The notes: generated by a model from the letters alone, not told the origin. Counted from the stretch's first letter, positions 54,226 to 63,129 are shown. The stretch is DNA of 64,000 bases from Mycobacterium sp. URHD0025 (GCF_000426065.1 NZ_AUEQ01000011.1:62001-126000), one strand, 5' to 3'. Numbers and translations are program-made.

Positions 54226-55466
54226 GCGGCCCCCTTTTTCCCTACCCGCTCACGGGCCATCTCGTACACCGATACCGTCTGTGCGGCAACCGATTCCCAA
54301 CTGAACACATCGAGCGCCCGCTGTCGCCCGGCGGCGCCGAGCTTGCGGCGCTCCAACGGTGAATCGAGCAGTTCGCCGAGCACCGCGGTCAACTCGTCGA
54401 CATCGGCCGGGCGCACCAACCGGGCGCAGCTACCGTCGTCGCCGACCACCTCGGGCAGCGCACCGGCACGGCTCGCCACGATGGGGGTGCCGCTGGCCAT
54501 GGCTTCCACGGCGGGCAGTGAGAAACCTTCGTACAGCGACGGGATACACGCCACCTCGGCCGACGCCAGCAGCGCGGCGAGTTCCTCGTCGCTCAGGCCG
54601 CTGGAGCTGTGCACGATGTCGGAAATCCCGAGCTCGGCGATGAGTTTCTCGGTCGGACCGTTCGGCTCGAGCTTGGACACCAGCTGCACGTCGAGATTGC
54701 GTTCCACGCGCAGCCGGGCCACCGCATGCAGCAGATGGCTGACACCCTTGAGCGGTACGTCGGCACTGGCGATGGCGATGATGCGTCCGCTCACCCGATG
54801 CTCGGCGGGCCGGAAGAGTTCGGTGTCCACCCCCAGCGGCACGATGTGCAGCTGGTTCGGCGCCACCCCGAAGTCCTCGGCGATGTCGGCGGCCGAGGAC
54901 GACGAGACGGTGAGCAGTTCGGGGATCCTGCGGGCCACCTTCTTCTGCATCTCCGCGAACCCGTACCAGCGCCGCACCAGCGGTTTGCGCCACCATTTGG
55001 CGGCGGCGATCTCGACCACGCGGTCCCGGGTGATGGGGTGGTGCACGGTGGCCACCACCGGCAGACCCAGGCCGGCGATCTTCAGTAGCGCCGAACCCAG
55101 GCTCTGGTTGTCGTGGACGACGTCGAACTCGTCGCGGCGCTCGGCCAGGATCCGGGCGACCCGCATGGTGAACGTCCGCGGCTCCGGGAACCCTGCGCTC
55201 CACATGGTGGCCAGCTCCAGGGCGTCGATGCGGTCGCGAATCTCGCTGGGCCTTGGCACGCGGAACGGGTCCGGCTCGCGGTACAGGTCGAGGCTGGGGA
55301 CCTTGGTCAACGTGACCCGGGGATCCAGGCCCTCGGGGTAGGGCTGGCCGGAGAACACCTCGACGTCGTGGCCGAGTTCGGCGAGGCCGCGGCTCAGATG
55401 GCGCACATAGACACCCTGGCCACCGCAATGAGTCTTGCTCCGATAGGACAGCAACGCGATACGCAT
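54219..55466 (-). CDS. Glycosyltransferase family 4 (GT-B)
   Basis: A 415-aa GT4 protein. The N-terminal domain opens with ALLSYRSKTHCGGQGVYVRH, the conserved glycine-rich loop; the C-terminal domain has the donor motif PSLYEGFSLPAVEAMASGTP with the EX7E pair, followed by VASRAGALPEVVGDDG. Retaining GT-B transferases of this family act on nucleotide-sugar donors such as GDP-mannose. It is the first gene of the three-gene operon and reads from a promoter with an 18-bp palindrome about 70 bp upstream. Acceptor unknown. Confidence 0.92.
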   Translation of the reverse strand: MRIALLSYRSKTHCGGQGVYVRHLSRGLAELGHDVEVFSGQPYPEGLDPRVTLTKVPSLDLYREPDPFRVPRPSEIRDRIDALELATMWSAGFPEPRTFTMRVARILAERRDEFDVVHDNQSLGSALLKIAGLGLPVVATVHHPITRDRVVEIAAAKWWRKPLVRRWYGFAEMQKKVARRIPELLTVSSSSAADIAEDFGVAPNQLHIVPLGVDTELFRPAEHRVSGRIIAIASADVPLKGVSHLLHAVARLRVERNLDVQLVSKLEPNGPTEKLIAELGISDIVHSSSGLSDEELAALLASAEVACIPSLYEGFSLPAVEAMASGTPIVASRAGALPEVVGDDGSCARLVRPADVDELTAVLGELLDSPLERRKLGAAGRQRALDVFSWESVAAQTVSVYEMARERVGKKGAAC

Positions 55467-55535
55467 AATCAGATCACCCGACGGCCGGAATCGTGCTGAG
55501 CTGGGAATACACGCTCACGCGTCGACTCCGAACCC

Positions 55536-55559
55536 TCTGGACATGTGTCCAGACTATAG
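55536..55559 (-). promoter_or_regulatory. 18-bp palindromic operator at the GT4 operon promoter
   Basis: TCTGGACATGTGTCCAGA (55536-55553) is a perfect 18-bp palindrome. On the minus strand it directly follows TATAGT (55554-55559), a strong -10 element, so it covers the transcription start. About 70 nt of leader then precede the GT4 start at 55466. The palindrome is of the TetR/GntR dimer kind; the cognate regulator is unknown. Confidence 0.75.
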
Positions 55560-55596
55560 TTTGGCCTGCTAGCCAACGCAACGCGTCCACCGGCGT

Positions 55597-56052
55597 TCAG
55601 CCCGGAGGGAAGCCCCCGGTGGCCACCGGCCCCCACCGCGTGGGCGTGATCCGGATCAGGCACTTGCGCTGCTCCACCATCGCCTGCCGGTATTCATCCC
55701 AATCCGAATGCTCACCGGCGACCGCCCGGAAGTAGTCGACGAGCGGTTCCACCGCGTCGGGCAGTCCGATCACCTCGGCATCGCCGTCGACTTGCACGTA
55801 CGGTCCGTTGAACTCGTCGGACAGCACCGTCACGCTGGCCCGCGGCGTACGACGCAGGTTTGCCGACTTGGCGCGCTGCGGATAGCTGGCGATCACGATG
55901 CGGCCCTCGGCGTCCACTCCGCCCGTCACCGGCGAGGTCTGCAGCGAGCCATCGGCGCGGAACGTCGTCAACACCATGTGGTGCCGCGGACGAACGAAGT
56001 CCAGGAGTTCATCGAGACCTACGGTGTCGGCGGTCGCATACTTTCGGGCCAT
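55597..56052 (-). CDS. PPOX class F420-dependent oxidoreductase
   Basis: A 151-aa split beta-barrel flavin/deazaflavin reductase. Conserved features include HHMVLTTFRADGSLQTSPVTGG (about 24-45), IVIASYPQRAKSANLRRTPRASV (the KxxNLRR F420-phosphate-type motif) and VDGDAEVIGLPDAVE. The C-terminal RWGPVATGGFPPG is typical of PPOX-class F420 enzymes. It lies between the GT4 promoter and a cysteine peptidase gene whose stop is 9 nt upstream, so it may be co-transcribed with the peptidase. Substrate unknown. Confidence 0.88.
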   Translation of the reverse strand: MARKYATADTVGLDELLDFVRPRHHMVLTTFRADGSLQTSPVTGGVDAEGRIVIASYPQRAKSANLRRTPRASVTVLSDEFNGPYVQVDGDAEVIGLPDAVEPLVDYFRAVAGEHSDWDEYRQAMVEQRKCLIRITPTRWGPVATGGFPPG

Positions 56053-56061
56053 GTCCTGACG

Positions 56062-56685
56062 TTAGTAGCCGTCGCGCGGCACGACGAACGCGAACGGCCG
56101 GGGAAATCCCAGCCCGGTCAGCCGAGCATTCCGCACAGCATCGACGTCGACGGGCAGCACCTTGCCCGACGACGGTTCGTAGCACTCCAGTACATCGGGG
56201 TCCTCGTCGGCGGCGCCGACGACCAAGACCCAGTGGCGCGGAATACCGCGTTCGCCGATGAGCATCGCCACCGGCCAGCCGGCGACGGCAGCATTGCGCA
56301 CATCCGACAACGCGTCGCCGGTGCCACGGAAGCGCCGCCACCGGTACGTCACTCCACGTTTGGCGCTGTGGTCGCTCAGCGCCCGGGCCATCCCCGCGGG
56401 CGTGGTCCCGAGTTGCCGTGGCCAAATCCGGTTGACGGCAGCGTGAATTCGGCCTTGTTCGGCAGCGAACCAAGCCGCGCCGTCGGCGTGCAGCAACTCC
56501 GCGCGATACGTGTGATCCAGCATGGCACCGGCCACCACCGCAACCGTCGGGCCGCACGTCACCCCGTCGCGCTGGCGTAGCCGTAAGGCCGCCAATTTCG
56601 CTGGCTTCACACAGATCCGGTCATTGAATCGATCAATTCCTGCCATCGGAACTAAAGCGTCTGAGCTGCCGGTTTTACCCGACAT
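56062..56685 (-). CDS. Papain-like cysteine peptidase (C39-like family)
   Basis: A 207-aa protein with a papain-like arrangement: the nucleophile in RQRDGVTCGPTVAVVAG (Cys near residue 45), the His in IPRHWVLVVGA (near 165), and a following acidic DEDPDVLECYEP. I start at ATG 56685, where TACGCT stands 5 nt upstream (leaderless pattern); ATG 56646 is an alternative. No signal peptide is evident. The family includes C39/phytochelatin-synthase-like peptidases. It probably precedes the PPOX oxidoreductase in one operon. Confidence 0.7.
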   Translation of the reverse strand: MSGKTGSSDALVPMAGIDRFNDRICVKPAKLAALRLRQRDGVTCGPTVAVVAGAMLDHTYRAELLHADGAAWFAAEQGRIHAAVNRIWPRQLGTTPAGMARALSDHSAKRGVTYRWRRFRGTGDALSDVRNAAVAGWPVAMLIGERGIPRHWVLVVGAADEDPDVLECYEPSSGKVLPVDVDAVRNARLTGLGFPRPFAFVVPRDGY

Positions 56686-56734
56686 ATCGCAGCGTATCGA
56701 AATGCCGCGAACCAGAACAGGGAAGGACATTCCA

Positions 56735-57025
56735 GTGCGAAATGCCATCGGTAGGTCACGAATCGTCGCCGCGGCAGTGGGCGTCGCGGTGGCCGCAGTC
56801 ATCGGATCAGCCGGCCCCGCCGCGGCCGCGCCCAGCGGGCCCAGCAATGCCGAGCAGACCATCAGACAGCTTCAGTCCCAGGGCTATACGGTGATCGTCA
56901 ACCGTCTCGGGTCGTCACCACTGGACGAGGCTTCGGTGGTCGCCGTTCGGCCCGGCCCGAACTTCAGCCGCACCGACACGTTGAGCGCGCTCACCCAGCG
57001 GACCGTGTACGTCGACGTCAAGTAG
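56735..57025 (+). CDS. Small secreted protein, conserved mycobacterial type
   Basis: A 96-aa protein starting at GTG 56735 after GGAAGGA. The signal peptide (RNAIGRSRIVAAAVGVAVAA) ends in a PAAAA site near residue 33. The mature domain NAEQTIRQLQSQGYTVIVNR, LGSSPLDEASVVAVRPG, NFSRTDTLS, TVYVDVK is one I recognise as a recurring small exported family in mycobacteria; its function is unknown. It is divergent from the peptidase gene, with 49 bp between starts. Confidence 0.82.
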   Translation: MRNAIGRSRIVAAAVGVAVAAVIGSAGPAAAAPSGPSNAEQTIRQLQSQGYTVIVNRLGSSPLDEASVVAVRPGPNFSRTDTLSALTQRTVYVDVK

Positions 57026-57061
57026 CAGACAGCCACCGGCATCGGAGTCGATAATGACCGC

Positions 57062-57856
57062 ATGGCGGTGAACATGGCGGATCTGCTGGGCAGCAGGCTC
57101 GACTCTCTTCGATACCAGCCCACCGCCAAACGGATTCGGATCTGCCTCGGTGGCGAGCCGGTGGCCGACACCGGAGCGGCCATCCTTGTATGGGAGCCGC
57201 GGCGGGTGGTTCCGACGTATGCGGTGCCGCGTTCGGCGTTGACCGCACAACTGGTTCCGGCGGGCGGTGATGTGGGCGACGACGAGATCCCCGGCTTCCT
57301 CGACCCGTCGGTGCCGTTCGTCGCGCACACTTGCCCGGGGACTTCGTTCGACGTCATCGCCGGTGGCGAGTCCTGTCCCGCCGCGGCCTTTCGGCCCGAC
57401 GACCCGGAGCTGCGCGACTACCTGATCATGGATTTCGCGTCGTTCGAGTGGCGCGAGGAGGACGAGCCGATCGTCGCGCACCCGCATGATCCGTTCCACC
57501 GCATCGACATCCGGCGCAGCCGCCGACGTATCCGCATCGAGCTCGACAGAACAGTGTTGGCCGAATCCTCAAGTCCCATGCTGTTGTTCGAGACGGGTCT
57601 GCCCACCCGGCACTACCTGCCGCGCGCCGATGTGACCGTCGAGCTCGACGTGAGCGACACCGTCACCTATTGCGCGTACAAGGGCCGGGCCACCTACTAT
57701 TCGCCGGCCGGCGGCCCCGCGGATCTGGCCTGGTCGTATCACGAGCCCTTGATCGACGCGGTGCAGGTCCGCGACCACATCTGCTTCTTCGACGAGCGGG
57801 TCGACGTGTTTGTCGACGGCGAACGTATAGAGCGGCCCGTCACGCCCTGGAGCTGA
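57062..57856 (+). CDS. Tandem DUF427 domain protein
   Basis: A 264-aa protein made of two DUF427-like units. The second (about 135-260) is canonical, with HYLPRADVTVELD, VTYCAYKGRATYYSPA and DLAWSYHEPLIDAVQV. The first (about 15-125) is more diverged, with RICLGGEPVADTGAAILVWE and RRVVPTYAVPR. A single-domain relative is at 42695-43054. Function of the domain is unknown. It stands 36 bp after the secreted-protein gene and 75 bp before the four-gene membrane operon. Confidence 0.85.
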   Translation: MAVNMADLLGSRLDSLRYQPTAKRIRICLGGEPVADTGAAILVWEPRRVVPTYAVPRSALTAQLVPAGGDVGDDEIPGFLDPSVPFVAHTCPGTSFDVIAGGESCPAAAFRPDDPELRDYLIMDFASFEWREEDEPIVAHPHDPFHRIDIRRSRRRIRIELDRTVLAESSSPMLLFETGLPTRHYLPRADVTVELDVSDTVTYCAYKGRATYYSPAGGPADLAWSYHEPLIDAVQVRDHICFFDERVDVFVDGERIERPVTPWS

Positions 57857-57931
57857 GGCCGAACGCCTGTTTCGAGCAGGCCGGTTCTGGCAACATCAGT
57901 CACCAGCACTGCCAGTCGACCGGAGGTCATG

Positions 57932-59761
57932 ATGGGCTCATCGAATGTCACGGTCACCGCAGCTGCCGGTACCGAAGGCGGTGGTGCCGCGCTCGACCAG
58001 GTGATCGGCATGTCGGTGGTCGCGATCATCGTCACCGTCGCCCTCCTGTGGATCGGTTACCTGCACCGCAACCGGCGCATCACCTGGCTGAACGATTTCG
58101 CCGAATTTCTGGGCCGCAAGTTCCACCGGCCGCCGTGGGTTGCGCTGCAGGTGTTCCTGTTCACCGCGACCATCATCTGCGCGCTGTTCGGCTTCATCTG
58201 GGATGTGAGCCTGCACATCGGCAAGGGCCGAGATCCGGGCCCGCTGGCCAACCCTGCGCACTACTTCATCCTGTTCGGGCTGTTCCTGCTGTTCATCGCC
58301 GGTTCGATGGCGATCGTGCTGCCTTACGACAAGCCCGGCCCGGCCGCCATCCGGATCACCCGCAGCTGGTACGCCCCGGTGGGCGGCGTGCTGATGGCGG
58401 CGTGCGGGCTCTACGCACTCATCGGTTTCCCGCTCGACGACATCTGGCACCGCATCTTCGGTCAGGATGTCACGCTCTGGGGCCCAACGCATTTGATGTT
58501 GATCGGCGGCGCCGGGTTGTCATTGATCGCCGTGCTGTTACTGGAGCACGAGGGCCGGGTGGCGATGGGCCCGGACAGCCTGGCCGAGGACAGCAAGTTC
58601 AACAAGTTCCTCTACTTCCTGTCGTTCGGCGGGCTGTTCATCGGGCTCTCGGTGTTCCAGATCGAATACGACTTCGGTGTCGAGCAGTTCCGCCTCGTCC
58701 TGCAGCCGATGATGATCGCGGCGGCCGCGGCACTGGCCGCGGTCGCGGCCCGGCTGGTGCTCGGTCCCGGCGCGGCCTTGATCGCCGCCGGATTCGCCGT
58801 CGCCCTGCGCGGCGCCGTGGCGTTGATCGTGGGCCCGGTCCTCGGTGCGCCGACGAGTTGGTTCGCGCTCTACCTGGGGCCGGCACTGGTGGTCGAGTTG
58901 CTGGCCCTTACTCCACTTGTGAAGCGCCCCATCCTGTTTGGCGCGGTAGGCGGGCTGGGTGTCGGCACCGTCGGGCTGTGGCTGGAATCGTTGTGGATCG
59001 GCGCGGTCTATCACTATCCGTGGCCGATGAGCATGTGGGGCGAGGCGCTGGCGATGGCGATCCCGGTGGCCATCGCGATGGGCCTGTGTGGCGCGCTGCT
59101 GGCCCTGGTGCTGACCGGCCAACCGCTGCCCCGGCCCGCGGTGGGTATCTCCATCGTGGTGGCCACCGTTCTGGTGATCGGCGGCGCTGTGACCAACGGG
59201 CTGCGTACCGAGGTTCCGCAAAATGCCAGTGCCACCATCGCTTTGACAGATCTTCCGCCGCGCGACGGGCACCGGATGGCCTCGGCCGACGTACAGATCA
59301 CGCCGGCCGGTCTGATCGGCGACGACCCGGAGTGGGTGTCGATCCTGGCGTGGCAGGGCGGGCTGGCCGATCATCGTGGTCTGATGATCGACCGGTTGGA
59401 CAAGGTTGGCCCGGGGCATTACCGCTCGACGCAGCCCATTCCGGTGTCGGGCAGTTGGAAGACCCTGCTGCGCGTGCAGGACGGCACCACGATGGCCGGG
59501 GTACCGATCTACCTGCCCGCCGATCCGGGTATCGGTGCCGACGAGACACCGGCGCTGGCCTCGAGCAATCGGGAGTTCGTGCAGGAGATCACGATCCTGC
59601 AGCGCGAACGCAACCTCGATCACCCGACCTGGCTGTACAACGCGGCTTCACTGGTGGTGCTGGTGTGCACGCTCATCCTTATCGCGGGCCTGACCTGGGG
59701 TGCGGGCCGGATCAACTCCAGGGAGATGGCCGCGGGCCGTGAACCTGCCGGGCTCACGTGA
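57932..59761 (+). CDS. Large polytopic membrane protein (first gene of envelope operon)
   Basis: A 609-aa membrane protein with about ten transmembrane segments in residues 20-420, an extracytoplasmic region of about 150 residues (425-570), and a final helix (about 577-598). The N-terminal part has WIGYLHRNRRITWLNDFAEFLGRKFHRPPWV and WDVSLHIGKGRDPGP, with several His in or near membrane edges. The outer domain has TALTDLPPRDGHRMASADVQI-type beta strands. I recognise no named family. The start ATG 57932 lies 5 nt after GGAGG. It overlaps the next gene (TGATG). Confidence 0.72.
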   Translation: MGSSNVTVTAAAGTEGGGAALDQVIGMSVVAIIVTVALLWIGYLHRNRRITWLNDFAEFLGRKFHRPPWVALQVFLFTATIICALFGFIWDVSLHIGKGRDPGPLANPAHYFILFGLFLLFIAGSMAIVLPYDKPGPAAIRITRSWYAPVGGVLMAACGLYALIGFPLDDIWHRIFGQDVTLWGPTHLMLIGGAGLSLIAVLLLEHEGRVAMGPDSLAEDSKFNKFLYFLSFGGLFIGLSVFQIEYDFGVEQFRLVLQPMMIAAAAALAAVAARLVLGPGAALIAAGFAVALRGAVALIVGPVLGAPTSWFALYLGPALVVELLALTPLVKRPILFGAVGGLGVGTVGLWLESLWIGAVYHYPWPMSMWGEALAMAIPVAIAMGLCGALLALVLTGQPLPRPAVGISIVVATVLVIGGAVTNGLRTEVPQNASATIALTDLPPRDGHRMASADVQITPAGLIGDDPEWVSILAWQGGLADHRGLMIDRLDKVGPGHYRSTQPIPVSGSWKTLLRVQDGTTMAGVPIYLPADPGIGADETPALASSNREFVQEITILQRERNLDHPTWLYNAASLVVLVCTLILIAGLTWGAGRINSREMAAGREPAGLT

Positions 59762-59958
59762 TGGGTCCGATCCAGTATCAGGCTGACCACACGTTGCTGT
59801 TGGCGTTGCCGGCCTTCGCTCCGGCGGTGGTCGTGGTGGGGGTCGTGGTGTATGTGGCGATGCGGGACCGGCACCGCGGCGGGCCGCGTAGTGAGTCCAG
59901 CGGCGGGGACGCTCAAGATGAAGGTGCCGACTCCTCAAGCGAAGATGGTTCACCGTGA
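59761..59958 (+). CDS. Small single-pass membrane protein of the operon
   Basis: A 65-aa protein with one transmembrane helix (about 14-34, LPAFAPAVVVVGVVVYVAMR) and an acidic, Ser-rich tail (SSGGDAQDEGADSSSEDG). Its ATG shares the A of the preceding TGA stop (TGATG), and its own end overlaps the GTG of the lipoprotein gene by 4 nt. This tight coupling argues that it is a real subunit of the envelope complex encoded by the operon. Confidence 0.75.
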   Translation: MGPIQYQADHTLLLALPAFAPAVVVVGVVVYVAMRDRHRGGPRSESSGGDAQDEGADSSSEDGSP

Positions 59959-60395
59959 TCAACCTCAAACACAGTGTCATCGTCGTGGCGTCCGCTCTCA
60001 CCCTGGTGACCGCCGGTTGTGGCGGCTCCGGCGATTCGCAGAAGTCCGACGGCGCAACCGGTTCGGCCACCCCCTCGGTCACCACGGTCAATCCGTCGGA
60101 CATGACCAACCCGCAGCAGGCACCGAGCCGGCTGTTGATCGACGTCACGATCAAGGGCGGTGAGGTGACCCCGACCAACAAGCAGTTGCAGGGCAAGGCC
60201 GGCGAGCCGATCGTGGTGCGGGTGAACAGCGATGTCGCCGATGAGTTGCATGTGCACTCCAATCCAGAGCACAGCTTCAAGATCGAGCCGCGTAGCGGCC
60301 AGCAATTCCAGTTCACGGTCGACGTGCCGGGCACCGTCGACATCGAGCTGCATCAGCTGAACCGCACGATCGCCAGCGTGCAAGTGCAGCAGTGA
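59955..60395 (+). CDS. Cupredoxin-like lipoprotein with His cluster
   Basis: A 146-aa exported lipoprotein starting at GTG 59955. The lipobox LVTAGC puts the acylated Cys at residue 22. After a Ser/Thr linker comes a beta-sandwich of cupredoxin type (about 60-146) with AGEPIVVRVNSDVADELHVH, PEHSFKIEPRSGQQFQFTVD and ELHQLNR. The blue-copper Cys-His-Met ligand set is absent (no Cys or Met in the domain), but H-x-H, an H four residues on, and ELH provide a His cluster. It could bind copper or another metal; unproven. Coupled by GTGA overlap to the next gene. Confidence 0.8.
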   Translation: MINLKHSVIVVASALTLVTAGCGGSGDSQKSDGATGSATPSVTTVNPSDMTNPQQAPSRLLIDVTIKGGEVTPTNKQLQGKAGEPIVVRVNSDVADELHVHSNPEHSFKIEPRSGQQFQFTVDVPGTVDIELHQLNRTIASVQVQQ

Positions 60396-61678
60396 GGCCC
60401 GCGTCGACCGCTCTACTGGCCCACGGTCTGGGCGGTTCGACGGATCTCCCGATTCCCTACACCTATGCGCTGATCGGCGCGGCCTGGACGCTGACGTTCA
60501 CCTTTGCGGTGGTGGCACTGGCCTGGCGGCAGCCCCGGTTCGATCCGGACAAGCCGGGGCTGCCACTGCCGCGCTGGGTGACGACGGGTCTGGACTCCGC
60601 GGTGACGCGCTGGGCCATCGGTCTGGTGTCGCTGGCTTTCACCGCATGGGTGGCGTACACCGCTCTCTCCCGGCCGGCGGATGCCAATCCGCTGCCGGGA
60701 GTCTTCTATGTGCTGCTGTGGGTGGGTGTGGTCGCGGCCTCGGTGGTGTTGGGCCCGGTGTGGCGGCTCATCTCCCCCATCCGCGCGGTGTACCGGTTTC
60801 TGCCGGGGCCTCGAGGCCGGCGCTATCCGGAACGCATCGGCTATTGGCCGGCGGCCGTCGGGCTTTTCGCTTTCGTCTGGCTGGAGCTGGCCAGCCCAGA
60901 CCCGGGTTCCGTTGCGGCCATTCGTCACTGGCTTCTGGCCTATGTGGTGGTGACGTTCACCGGCGCATTGTGCTGCGGACAGCGATGGTTGGAGAGCGCC
61001 GACCCGTTCGAGGTTTACAGCACGGTGGTGTCGAAGCTCTCGCCGCTGCGTCGCCACGACGGGCGGATGGTGCTGGGCAATCCGTTCGATCACCTGCCCT
61101 CGCTGCCGGTGCGGCCCGGGCTGGTCGCCGTGCTGGCAGTGCTGCTGGGGTCGACCGCGTTCGACAGCTTCTCGGCGATGCCCCAGTGGCGCAACTTCGT
61201 CGACGGACATTCGGCATCGCCGCTGGGCGCCAGCCTGATCCGTACCGCGGGCCTACTGGTGTTCGCGGCCACGGTGGCCGTCACATTCTGGGCCGCCACC
61301 CGCACCACAGGAGGTGTCGATCGCCGGCTGCGGCGCCAATTGCCCGGTCTGATGGCGCATTCCCTGATCCCGATCGTCGTCGGCTACGTCTTCGCGCACT
61401 ACCTGTCCTATCTCGTGGAGCGCGGCCAGCAGACGGTGATCCTGCTGTTCGGGCTGCACGATGCGCAGGTCAGCTATTTCCTGTCCGCCCACCCCACGCT
61501 CCTGGCCACTCTCAAGGTCGGATTCGTGCTGGCCGGTCATGTCGCCGGGGTGATCGCGGCGCACGATCGGGCACTGCGTCTGCTGCCGAAACACCACCAG
61601 CTCACCGGTCAGCTCGCGACGATGCTGGTGATGGTCGGCTACACCTTCACCGGGCTGTACCTGCTGTTCGGCGGGTAG
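60392..61678 (+). CDS. Polytopic membrane protein (last gene of envelope operon)
   Basis: A 428-aa membrane protein with about ten transmembrane segments. It starts at GTG 60392, overlapping the lipoprotein stop (GTGA). Features include FVWLELASPDPGSVAAIRHWL, FTGALCCGQRWLESADPFEV (a paired Cys and Glu/Asp stretch), GMVLGNPFDH-like loops, and SYLVERGQQTVILLFGLHDAQ. A long basic loop is PGPRGRRYPER. I do not recognise a family. With the first gene it frames the cupredoxin-like lipoprotein, suggesting a membrane complex for metal or redox transfer. Confidence 0.72.
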   Translation: MRPASTALLAHGLGGSTDLPIPYTYALIGAAWTLTFTFAVVALAWRQPRFDPDKPGLPLPRWVTTGLDSAVTRWAIGLVSLAFTAWVAYTALSRPADANPLPGVFYVLLWVGVVAASVVLGPVWRLISPIRAVYRFLPGPRGRRYPERIGYWPAAVGLFAFVWLELASPDPGSVAAIRHWLLAYVVVTFTGALCCGQRWLESADPFEVYSTVVSKLSPLRRHDGRMVLGNPFDHLPSLPVRPGLVAVLAVLLGSTAFDSFSAMPQWRNFVDGHSASPLGASLIRTAGLLVFAATVAVTFWAATRTTGGVDRRLRRQLPGLMAHSLIPIVVGYVFAHYLSYLVERGQQTVILLFGLHDAQVSYFLSAHPTLLATLKVGFVLAGHVAGVIAAHDRALRLLPKHHQLTGQLATMLVMVGYTFTGLYLLFGG

Positions 61679-61688
61679 CGTCGGGATC

Positions 61689-62258
61689 ATGGAGATGTCC
61701 AAGCAGCCTCGGGCACTCATCGTCGTCGATGTACAGAACGATTTCTGCGAAGGCGGGTCGCTGGCGGTCGCTGGTGGGGCCGCGGTGGCGCGGGGCATCA
61801 CGGCACTGCTGGCCACCGATCACGGATACGACCACGTGGTGGCCACCAAGGATTTCCACATCGACCCGGGTGAGCATTTCTCCGACACGCCTGACTTCCG
61901 GACGTCGTGGCCACGCCACTGCGTCGCCGAGACTTCGGGCGCGGCATTTCATCCCGATTTCGATCCGTCAGCGGTCGAGGCGGTGTTCGAGAAGGGCCAC
62001 TATTCGGCGGCCTACAGCGGCTTCGAGGGCGTCGACGAGTCCGGGACGACGCTGGCCGACTGGCTGCGCCGTCGGGGCGTCGAGGCCGTCGACGTGGTGG
62101 GCATCGCCACCGACTACTGCGTGGCCGCCACCGCTGCCGACGCGGCCAGAGCCGGGCTGCATACCCGCGTTCTCACCGGTCTGACTGCAGGGGTAGCTCC
62201 CGAGAGCTCGAGGGCGGCCATCGACCAACTTCGCACGGCCGGAGTGCACATCAGCTAG
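61689..62258 (+). CDS. pncA: Nicotinamidase / pyrazinamidase PncA
   Basis: A 189-aa amidase that turns nicotinamide to nicotinic acid and activates pyrazinamide in M. tuberculosis. The catalytic triad is in place: Asp in VVDVQNDFC, Lys in EKGHYSAAYSGFEG, and Cys in IATDYCVAATA; the metal site is ATKDFHIDPGEHF with two His and Asp. The start MEMSKQ at 61689 gives a protein three residues longer than the M. tuberculosis one. It is 10 nt downstream of the envelope operon, possibly read through from it. Confidence 0.95.
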   Translation: MEMSKQPRALIVVDVQNDFCEGGSLAVAGGAAVARGITALLATDHGYDHVVATKDFHIDPGEHFSDTPDFRTSWPRHCVAETSGAAFHPDFDPSAVEAVFEKGHYSAAYSGFEGVDESGTTLADWLRRRGVEAVDVVGIATDYCVAATAADAARAGLHTRVLTGLTAGVAPESSRAAIDQLRTAGVHIS

Positions 62259-63066
62259 TCGGGTCGACGGGCCGACCCGTCCAGCGCGGGTCCCGGCGCT
62301 CGACAAGAGCCCGTACGCCTTCGCGTGCGTCGTCGTGTGCCATCAGGTGCAGGTGAATCTCGGTCTCCCTGGCTCCGACGCCGGCGCGGTCGAGGTCGTA
62401 GGAATCCCACAGCAGCCGCTTGCTGGCCGCGACCGACATCGGTGCGGTGTTGACCGCGATGTCGTGGGCGAGTTCCAGGGCGGCCGGCAGCACTTGCTCG
62501 GCGGGCAGTACCCGGCTCCCCAGACCGAGTGCGACAGCCCTGTGCCCGTCAAATGTGGCGCCGGTCAACAAGATCTCCGCGGCGTTCGCCAGCCCCACCA
62601 GCCGCGGCAGGACCCAGTGCGAGTACGCGTCGCCCACCATGCCGCGGCGGGTCTGCACCACGCCGTAGCGGGCCTCGGCGGCGAAAATCCTGATGTCGCA
62701 CTGCAATGCCAGTGTCAGCCCGATTCCGATGGCGTGCCCGTTGACGGCCGCGATCACCGGTTTGCCCAGGGACCAGGCCGGGACGGCCAACCCGGCGGCA
62801 CTGAACTGCCGCCCGGGCTCCGTGAAGGTCTGCTCGCCCGCGCCGAGGTCCGCACCCGCGCAGAACGCGGGCGGGGTACCCGTCAGCACGATCACCCGGA
62901 TCGCATCGTCGGCGTCGCAACGCAGGTAGGCATCGGCCAGTTCGTCGCGCATCCCGCCACCGAAGGCGTTGCGCTGCTGCGGGCGGTCCAGCGTGATGAG
63001 TGCGACGGAGTTCTCGACGCTGACCCGCACGGTCCGGTACTCCGGCAGATCAGCGCTGGTGGTCAC
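62251..63066 (-). CDS. Enoyl-CoA hydratase/isomerase family protein
   Basis: A 271-aa crotonase-fold protein. The oxyanion-hole motifs are FCAGADLGAGEQ and VNGHAIGIGLTLALQCDIRI. The usual catalytic pair of glutamates is not clear: where most hydratases have PE...GGTQRL, this has QTRRGMVGDAYSHWVLPRL, so it may be a hydrolase, an isomerase or an inactive relative. The C-terminal helices are ordinary. It converges with pncA (8 nt overlap) and is divergent from glgX. Confidence 0.85.
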   Translation of the reverse strand: MTTSADLPEYRTVRVSVENSVALITLDRPQQRNAFGGGMRDELADAYLRCDADDAIRVIVLTGTPPAFCAGADLGAGEQTFTEPGRQFSAAGLAVPAWSLGKPVIAAVNGHAIGIGLTLALQCDIRIFAAEARYGVVQTRRGMVGDAYSHWVLPRLVGLANAAEILLTGATFDGHRAVALGLGSRVLPAEQVLPAALELAHDIAVNTAPMSVAASKRLLWDSYDLDRAGVGARETEIHLHLMAHDDAREGVRALVERRDPRWTGRPVDPTS

Positions 63067-63129
63067 ACGGCGAACTTACCGCCGCTCGTTCGCGCGGCCG
63101 CAGTCCGCCCGGCACCGTATGGTCGATTT

